DNA of 64,000 bases, taken from positions 1-64,000 of the forward strand of contig SUTT01000005.1 of NCBI GenBank assembly GCA_015152565.1, read 5' to 3'. A program made the translations under genes and the position numbers. The stretch is from Cyanobacteria bacterium SIG27 (GTDB lineage Bacteria; Cyanobacteriota; Vampirovibrionia; Gastranaerophilales; Gastranaerophilaceae). Positions 59,490 to 64,000 of the stretch are shown piece after piece (position 1 is the stretch's first letter; the number at the start of each line of letters is the position of its first letter). The notes under the pieces are model-generated. The model was not told the origin of the DNA, did no database searches, and worked only from the letters and a program-made list of their open reading frames with translations.

Positions 59490-60603
59490 TTATCCTCTTT
59501 TGATAATTTTCAAAAGCTAAATCAATATCTCTTTTTGTGTCTTTGCCAAATTTTTCTAAAAACTCATCTAGTACTATAATTGCACTCATATTTTTTGCTA
59601 CAACTCCACAAGCATAAACTGCGCAATTATCAGCTCTTTCAAAGTGGGCTTGAACGGTTTTGTGGGTTTTAATTTCAATTGAATTTAGGGCTTTTTTAAT
59701 GGTTGGAATTGGCTTCATTGCAATTGTTAAAATAATATCTTCCCCGTTAGACATTCCACCCTCTATTCCCCCTGAGTTGTTGGTTCTGTGGGTATGTTTT
59801 TCATCTTTAAAATAGATTTCATCATGTGAAAAGCTTCCACTATAGCTTGCGTATTGTTTTCCTAAACCCACTTCAACAGATTTTATGGCTGGAATTGACA
59901 TTAAAGCAGCAGCGAGTTTTCCATCCAGTCTTTTATCCCAATGCACAAAAGAGCCAAGCCCTATTGGAACATTTTTAATTGTTAATTTGATAACTCCACC
60001 TAAAGAATCGCCTTGTTGTTGATAATTTTTAATGTAATTATCAAATTCTTCTTTGTTTTGGCAAGTGCCAATTTGTAAAATTTCAAAATCAAATTCAATG
60101 TTGTAATTTTTTAATATATTTTGACAAATTGCCCCAATAGCAACTCTTGTTGCCGTTTCTCTTGCGCTGGAGCGCTCTAGAACATATCTTATATCATTAA
60201 AATCATATTTGATGCATCCTGCTAAATCAGCGTGTGCTGGGCGGAATTTGGTAATTTTCTTTTCTTCAATTTTTTCAATAATTTCAGCCTTTGTTTCTTC
60301 ATCCAATAAATCAAAATTGATTTTTTCAACACTCATTGGATAAATCCAATTTTGCCAATCTTTATTTTCTATTTCAAACGCTATTGGGCTTGCTGTTGTT
60401 ATTGAGTGACGAACGCCTGATTTTATTTTGATTTTATCTTTTTCAATTTGCATTCTTCCTCCTCTGCCTGTGCCTTCTTGGCGAGCAGAAAGTTCTGAAT
60501 TTATAAAATCAAAATCTAGCTCATATCCATAAGGAATTCCCTCAATGATTGCGCTTAGCGCAGCCCCATGAGATTCTCCTGCTGTTAAAAAACGTATTGC
60601 CAT
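59479..60603 (-). CDS. aroC: Chorismate synthase
   Basis: A 374-residue FMN-dependent enzyme completing chorismate. It has TAGESHGAALSAIIEGIPYG, RQEGTGRGGRMQIEKDK, FRPAHADLAGCIKYDF, RSSARETATRVAIGA and NNSGGIEGGMSNGEDI. It has a one-base overlap with the Nif3-like gene upstream (both share 60603). Confidence 0.96.
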   Translation of the reverse strand: MAIRFLTAGESHGAALSAIIEGIPYGYELDFDFINSELSARQEGTGRGGRMQIEKDKIKIKSGVRHSITTASPIAFEIENKDWQNWIYPMSVEKINFDLLDEETKAEIIEKIEEKKITKFRPAHADLAGCIKYDFNDIRYVLERSSARETATRVAIGAICQNILKNYNIEFDFEILQIGTCQNKEEFDNYIKNYQQQGDSLGGVIKLTIKNVPIGLGSFVHWDKRLDGKLAAALMSIPAIKSVEVGLGKQYASYSGSFSHDEIYFKDEKHTHRTNNSGGIEGGMSNGEDIILTIAMKPIPTIKKALNSIEIKTHKTVQAHFERADNCAVYACGVVAKNMSAIIVLDEFLEKFGKDTKRDIDLAFENYQKRINEI

Positions 60604-61340
60604 TAAACTCTCACCCAGGGTTTTTCTTCTTTAGCTACAATTACTTCGACTTTTGTTTTTGCAATTAAACCTTGAATTAAAGGTAATACGGGTAATTCTG
60701 ATTCAAAATGACCAATATCAATAACGGCAAACCCCTCAACTTCAAGAGCTTTATGGAATTTTATATCACCTGTAATAAAAACATCAACATCGTAGTTTTT
60801 TAATTTATCAATAAAACTTCCGCCTGCACCGGCGCAAATAGCGATATTTTTAACGATATCAATATTGTTAGGGTTAATTAGTTTAACTTGTTCAAGGTTT
60901 AGTGCTTGTTTGATATTGTCAACCAGTTGGCTAAGCGCTAATTCGTCTTTTAAGTGCGTAATTTTAACATAATCTTCAACTGTTACAAGGTTTTGCAAAC
61001 CTAAAACGCCACATAATGCATCAGTGGTTGAACCGTATGTTTTATCCAGATTAGTATGTGCGCTATAAACACAAATATTATTTTTAATTGTTTCTGTGAT
61101 TAGCGAATTATCAATTTTTTTGATTGAATTAAAAATCATTGGATGATGAGTAATGATTAAATCACAATCGTTTGTGATTGCTTGCTCTAGAACGTCTTTT
61201 GTCATGGAAAGTGCTACTAAAACTTTGTTTGTATAATCATGACCTAAATCAATCTGCCAGCCGGAATTATCCCACGGTTCAGCAAGTTCTAATGAAGCAT
61301 ATTTTTCAATTTTAGAAATAATATAATCAGTTTTAATCAC
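60603..61340 (-). CDS. Nif3/YqfO-family metal-binding protein
   Basis: A 245-residue protein of the Nif3 (DUF34) family, often labelled GTP cyclohydrolase I type 2 homologue, true function uncertain. It has EPWDNSGWQIDL, LIITHHPMIFNSI, HTNLDKTYGSTTDALCGVLG, CAGAGGSFI and IDIGHFESELPVL, with the His/Glu metal ligands. GGAGG six bases before GTG 61340 decides the start. It overlaps coaBC by 8 bases. Confidence 0.88.
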   Translation of the reverse strand: MIKTDYIISKIEKYASLELAEPWDNSGWQIDLGHDYTNKVLVALSMTKDVLEQAITNDCDLIITHHPMIFNSIKKIDNSLITETIKNNICVYSAHTNLDKTYGSTTDALCGVLGLQNLVTVEDYVKITHLKDELALSQLVDNIKQALNLEQVKLINPNNIDIVKNIAICAGAGGSFIDKLKNYDVDVFITGDIKFHKALEVEGFAVIDIGHFESELPVLPLIQGLIAKTKVEVIVAKEEKPWVRV

Positions 61341-62508
61341 AAACAACCTCCAAGATTTTTCTTGCAATATTTTCTTTTGTGTCTAAATCTATATCTATCA
61401 TTTTACCACTTTTTTCAATTATTGTAACCTTGTTTTTGTCTGTATTAAGAGCTGTTTTAACATCGTTTGCAATAATGAAATCTAGATTTTTATTTTCTAA
61501 TTTATTTTTTGCGCAATTGATTAAATCTTTATCGGTCAAGCAAAAGCCGATTATTTTTTGATTTTCTTTTTTATTTTTGGCTATTGTTGCAACGACATCT
61601 GGATTTTTGGTTAATTTTAAATTAAATTCTTGTTCAATATCTTCTTTTGATATTTTTGTTTCGGATTGATTTAAGGCTTTAAAATCGCCAACTGCTGCTG
61701 TCATAATTAAATAGTCAAAATCCTCTTGTTTTAGTGCTTCTAGCATTTCATCGGCACTATTTACATAAATTATTTCAAAAGGAGAGCTCAAATCAACGGT
61801 TGAAATTGCTTTAACTTCATAGCCAAGATAGTATGCCCAAGAAGCAATTGCTGAGCCCATCTTCCCAGAAGATGAATTTGTAATAAAACGAACTGAATCG
61901 ATTTTTTCTCTTGTTCCGCCTAGGGTTACTATGATTTTTTTAGAGTTATTTTTCTTATCTTGATAAAGCAATCTTAATGATTTTTGATAGATTAAATTGA
62001 TATCTGCCAATCTTCCTTTACCCTCTGAGCCACAAGCTAAAAATCCACTTTGTGGGTCAATAAAATCGCAATTTAGATTTTTTAATTTTAAAATATTTTC
62101 TTGTATAATCGGGTTTTCCCACATTCCATCATTCATTGCAGGAGCAAATAAAACCGGTTTTTTATATCCTAAATAAGCACAAAAAACACTTAATAATAAA
62201 TTATCTGCAATTCCTGTTGCACATTTTGAAATTGTATTAGCACTTGCTGGCGCTAAAACAAAAACATCCGCCCAAGTTGCAAGGGAGATATGTTCAACAT
62301 CTTCTCTTGAAGAAAACTGCTCAAAATAACATTTATTTTGTGATAGCGTTTCAATAACCAATGGTGAAACAAAATTAAGTACGTTTTTTGTTAAAACAAC
62401 TTTAACACTGTAGCCATTTTTTTTATACAGCCTAATAAGTTCGTAGATTTTATAGGCTGCAATTGATGAACTTATTCCAATTAAAATATTTTTGCAATTG
62501 GATTTCAT
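61333..62508 (-). CDS. coaBC: Phosphopantothenoylcysteine decarboxylase / phosphopantothenate-cysteine ligase
   Basis: A 391-residue bifunctional coenzyme A enzyme. The CoaC half has GISSSIAAYKIYELIRLYKK, the catalytic His in EHISLATWADV, and PAMNDGMWENP. The CoaB half has TLGGTREKIDSVRFITNSSSG, MGSAIASWAYYLG and KLTKNPDVV. It directly follows gmk; the omega subunit gene often found between them is absent. Confidence 0.95.
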   Translation of the reverse strand: MKSNCKNILIGISSSIAAYKIYELIRLYKKNGYSVKVVLTKNVLNFVSPLVIETLSQNKCYFEQFSSREDVEHISLATWADVFVLAPASANTISKCATGIADNLLLSVFCAYLGYKKPVLFAPAMNDGMWENPIIQENILKLKNLNCDFIDPQSGFLACGSEGKGRLADINLIYQKSLRLLYQDKKNNSKKIIVTLGGTREKIDSVRFITNSSSGKMGSAIASWAYYLGYEVKAISTVDLSSPFEIIYVNSADEMLEALKQEDFDYLIMTAAVGDFKALNQSETKISKEDIEQEFNLKLTKNPDVVATIAKNKKENQKIIGFCLTDKDLINCAKNKLENKNLDFIIANDVKTALNTDKNKVTIIEKSGKMIDIDLDTKENIARKILEVVCD

Positions 62509-63078
62509 TTATTTTGTTTCCTTGTTGTAAATTTCAAGTAGCTTATCTACTGCAACTTCTACTTTGTCATTTTCTATAATATAGTGAAATTTATTTGCGT
62601 TGTTTAATTCTTCATGTGCTGCAGCAAGCCTTTTTTGAATAGCTTCTTCTGTTTCTGTGTGTCGTCCTCTTAGGCGGTTTTCAAGCTCTTCAAAAGTTGG
62701 TGGTTTAATGAATATTGTAACTGCATCGGGGCAATTTTCCATCACCTGCAGTGCTCCTTGAAGTTCAATTTCAAGTAAAACGCTTTTACCTTGTGCTATT
62801 TTTTCGTCAACAAATTTTTTGTTTGTGCCGTAGTAGTTTCCGCTATAGCAAGCGTATTCAAGGAATTGGTTATCATTAATCATTTGCTCAAATTCTTCTT
62901 TAGAAATGAAAAAATAATGCATTCCGTTAATTTCTCCATCTCTTGGAGCACGAGTGGTTGAAGATACTGAATAAACAATTTTGTTATCAACTCGTTTGAA
63001 AAAATCGGCAAGCATTGTGCCTTTGCCAACACCTGATGGACCTGTAAATATAATTAATTTTGCTTTGTTCTTTTTCAT
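62509..63078 (-). CDS. gmk: Guanylate kinase
   Basis: A 189-residue GMP kinase. It has IFTGPSGVGKGTML (P-loop), VSSTTRAPRDGEINGMHYFF, YYGTNKKFVDE and LEIELQGALQVME. It is first in the leftward operon ending with aroB, with its promoter 10 bases ahead of the ATG. Confidence 0.96.
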   Translation of the reverse strand: MKKNKAKLIIFTGPSGVGKGTMLADFFKRVDNKIVYSVSSTTRAPRDGEINGMHYFFISKEEFEQMINDNQFLEYACYSGNYYGTNKKFVDEKIAQGKSVLLEIELQGALQVMENCPDAVTIFIKPPTFEELENRLRGRHTETEEAIQKRLAAAHEELNNANKFHYIIENDKVEVAVDKLLEIYNKETK

Positions 63079-63088
63079 ATTAAAAGTT

Positions 63089-63094
63089 ATTATA
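63089..63094 (-). promoter_or_regulatory. -10 element for gmk (very short leader)
   Basis: TATAAT on the minus strand, ten bases from the ATG at 63078, leaving a leader of at most a few bases. Divergent from the maf element. Confidence 0.5.
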
Positions 63095-63138
63095 CAATTA
63101 AATTTTCAAATTGAATAGTAGGTTTAAAATAACTATGA

Positions 63139-63144
63139 TATAAT
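63139..63144 (+). promoter_or_regulatory. Leaderless-type -10 element for maf
   Basis: TATAAT with exactly six bases (TCCCTT) before the ATG at 63151. Confidence 0.6.
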
Positions 63145-63150
63145 TCCCTT

Positions 63151-63711
63151 ATGAAAATTATTTTAGCGTCTGCTTCTCCAAGAAGAAAAGGAATATTGGA
63201 AAATTTTGGCTATAGTGTTGAAGTTATGCCATCAAATTATGATGAAAAAATTAATGGTTTAATTTACTCTGACACTTTGGTTGAAAATTGTGCCTATCAA
63301 AAAGCATTAGAAATTAAAAAACAAATTGGTGATGATGAATTAATTGTTGCCGCTGATACAGTTGTTGTTTTTGATGGAAAAATCTTGGGGAAGCCTAAAG
63401 ACGAACAAGATGCTTTTAATATGCTTCAAAGTCTTTCAAATAATGTTCATTTTGTGGCGACTAGCGTTTGTTTGATGTGTAAAAATAAAGTTTTAAAAAG
63501 CACAGATAAAACTTATGTAACTTTTAGAAATTTATCAAAAGACGATATTTTAAATTACATTAAAACTAAAAACCCGCTTGATAAAGCAGGTTCTTACGGT
63601 ATTCAAGATGAAAATTTTGATTTTGTAGTTTCTTTGAATGGCGAATTAGATAATGTTATTGGTTTTCCTATGAAGTTGTTTAGAAAGATGCTAGGAGAAT
63701 TAGGAGTTTAG
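63151..63711 (+). CDS. maf: Maf-family nucleotide pyrophosphatase
   Basis: A 186-residue house-cleaning nucleoside triphosphate pyrophosphatase. It has the N-terminal ILASASPRRKGIL signature, IVAADTVVVFDGKILGKP and DKAGSYGIQ. Length is typical. Probably read from a leaderless message. Its 3' end overlaps the convergent gene at 63700 by 12 bases. Confidence 0.93.
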   Translation: MKIILASASPRRKGILENFGYSVEVMPSNYDEKINGLIYSDTLVENCAYQKALEIKKQIGDDELIVAADTVVVFDGKILGKPKDEQDAFNMLQSLSNNVHFVATSVCLMCKNKVLKSTDKTYVTFRNLSKDDILNYIKTKNPLDKAGSYGIQDENFDFVVSLNGELDNVIGFPMKLFRKMLGELGV

Positions 63712-64000
63712 GTAGTTTACAAATTCTTGTATTTCTTTGTTTGTCCTTCCACACAATAAACGTTCTAAAATATGATAGTTCATTCCTTCTATCTCAAATA
63801 TTCGCATAAATAAACCGTGTGCTAAAGCTTCTGTGCTGTGACTCATTCCTCTCCCTTGGAGTTTCAAATGTTTAACACCGGAATCAACTAACATTTGGAC
63901 GGTTTCTTTGTCGTGACATACGCCATTTTTTAAAAAATTTATATCTTTTGGAATTTCTTCTAACACGCACCTGAAGTTGTCGTGAATTTCATATCCTTTA
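63700..64000 (-). CDS. U32-like protein, C-terminal part (cut by window edge)
   Basis: The frame stays open to the window edge, so the 5' end is missing; an internal GTG at 63966 is not convincing as a start. The segment EIPKDINFLKNGVCHDKETV followed by DSGVKHLKLQGRGM resembles the end of the U32 barrel, where a Val-x-x-Phe/Leu-Lys-Ile/Leu-x-Gly-Arg motif is usual. U32-family proteins include peptidase-like and tRNA/ubiquinone hydroxylation proteins with Fe-S clusters. The assignment rests on this short stretch. Confidence 0.5.
   Translation of the reverse strand, partial: KGYEIHDNFRCVLEEIPKDINFLKNGVCHDKETVQMLVDSGVKHLKLQGRGMSHSTEALAHGLFMRIFEIEGMNYHILERLLCGRTNKEIQEFVNYLNS

Noticed and set aside
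60603-61340. Firm GTP cyclohydrolase label for the Nif3-like protein
   Set aside because: The family name is inherited from weak evidence; the sequence shows only the Nif3 metal site.
1-64000. CRISPR array, prophage or complete insertion sequence
   Set aside because: No regular spacer-repeat series, no phage structural genes and no transposase were seen; the repeats present are few and irregular.

Overview
The window looks like a chromosomal segment of a low-GC, diderm, non-photosynthetic relative of cyanobacteria, most probably a gut Gastranaerophilales (Vampirovibrionia/'Melainabacteria'). Supporting signs are a prepilin-like protein with a GFTLAEV methylation motif, a signal-peptide protein with three SLH segments, a very large AsmA-like protein, three-domain NifU with NifS, a DUF2582-type winged helix, and several lineage-style proteins with an odd N-terminus (M-K-I-x-P-I, then F-C/G-A/G). 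The lineage is inferred from gene style, not from a marker-gene comparison. There is no rRNA, prophage, complete insertion sequence or CRISPR array.

Layout. 1-968 is a gene-free mosaic of hairpins and dispersed repeats, followed by a prepilin-like gene and an HNH protein. From 13273 down to 3096 runs one leftward surface-polymer operon: a recombinase-like small protein, a DegT aminotransferase, a glycosyltransferase, a GT2-TagF fusion, an IspD/TarI-like cytidylyltransferase, an SDR, two acyltransferases with (CT)n tracts near their 3' ends, and an ATP-grasp-HAD fusion. Together they suggest a CDP-activated polyol-phosphate polymer that is decorated and O-acylated. Next come a probable small RNA, tRNA-Ile(GAT) and argS.

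16550-22328 carries nifU-nifS and then three proteins built only from tandem NUMOD1-like repeats, the most novel block here. Leftward follow a 1325-aa AsmA-like protein and a GT-C-like membrane protein; pheS points right. 29246-32969 is the leftward rpmF-plsX-fabD-fabG-ankyrin operon, and 33415-35653 is leuD-leuB-menG. 35654-39119 holds lineage-type proteins and gshB.

39163-47045 is a tight rightward string: small Cys protein, TPR, membrane protein, FliO-like protein, NeuB-like synthase, KdsC-like phosphatase, TPR, lysC, tilS, hpt. 47103-52087 is leftward: Cys-rich SLH protein, HEAT protein, sensor-less histidine kinase, metW and metX. A degenerate HD-GYP protein, spmA/spmB and a coiled-coil protein follow. 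The right end is the leftward operon gmk-coaBC-Nif3-like-aroC-aroK-aroB, then maf and a U32-like gene cut by the window edge.

Two genome-style features stand out. At several genes a -10 hexamer lies exactly 6-7 bases before the ATG, which predicts leaderless mRNAs. Reading frames are often coupled by 1-11 base overlaps. Starts were moved downstream of the longest reading frame where a Shine-Dalgarno sequence or such a promoter decided it.
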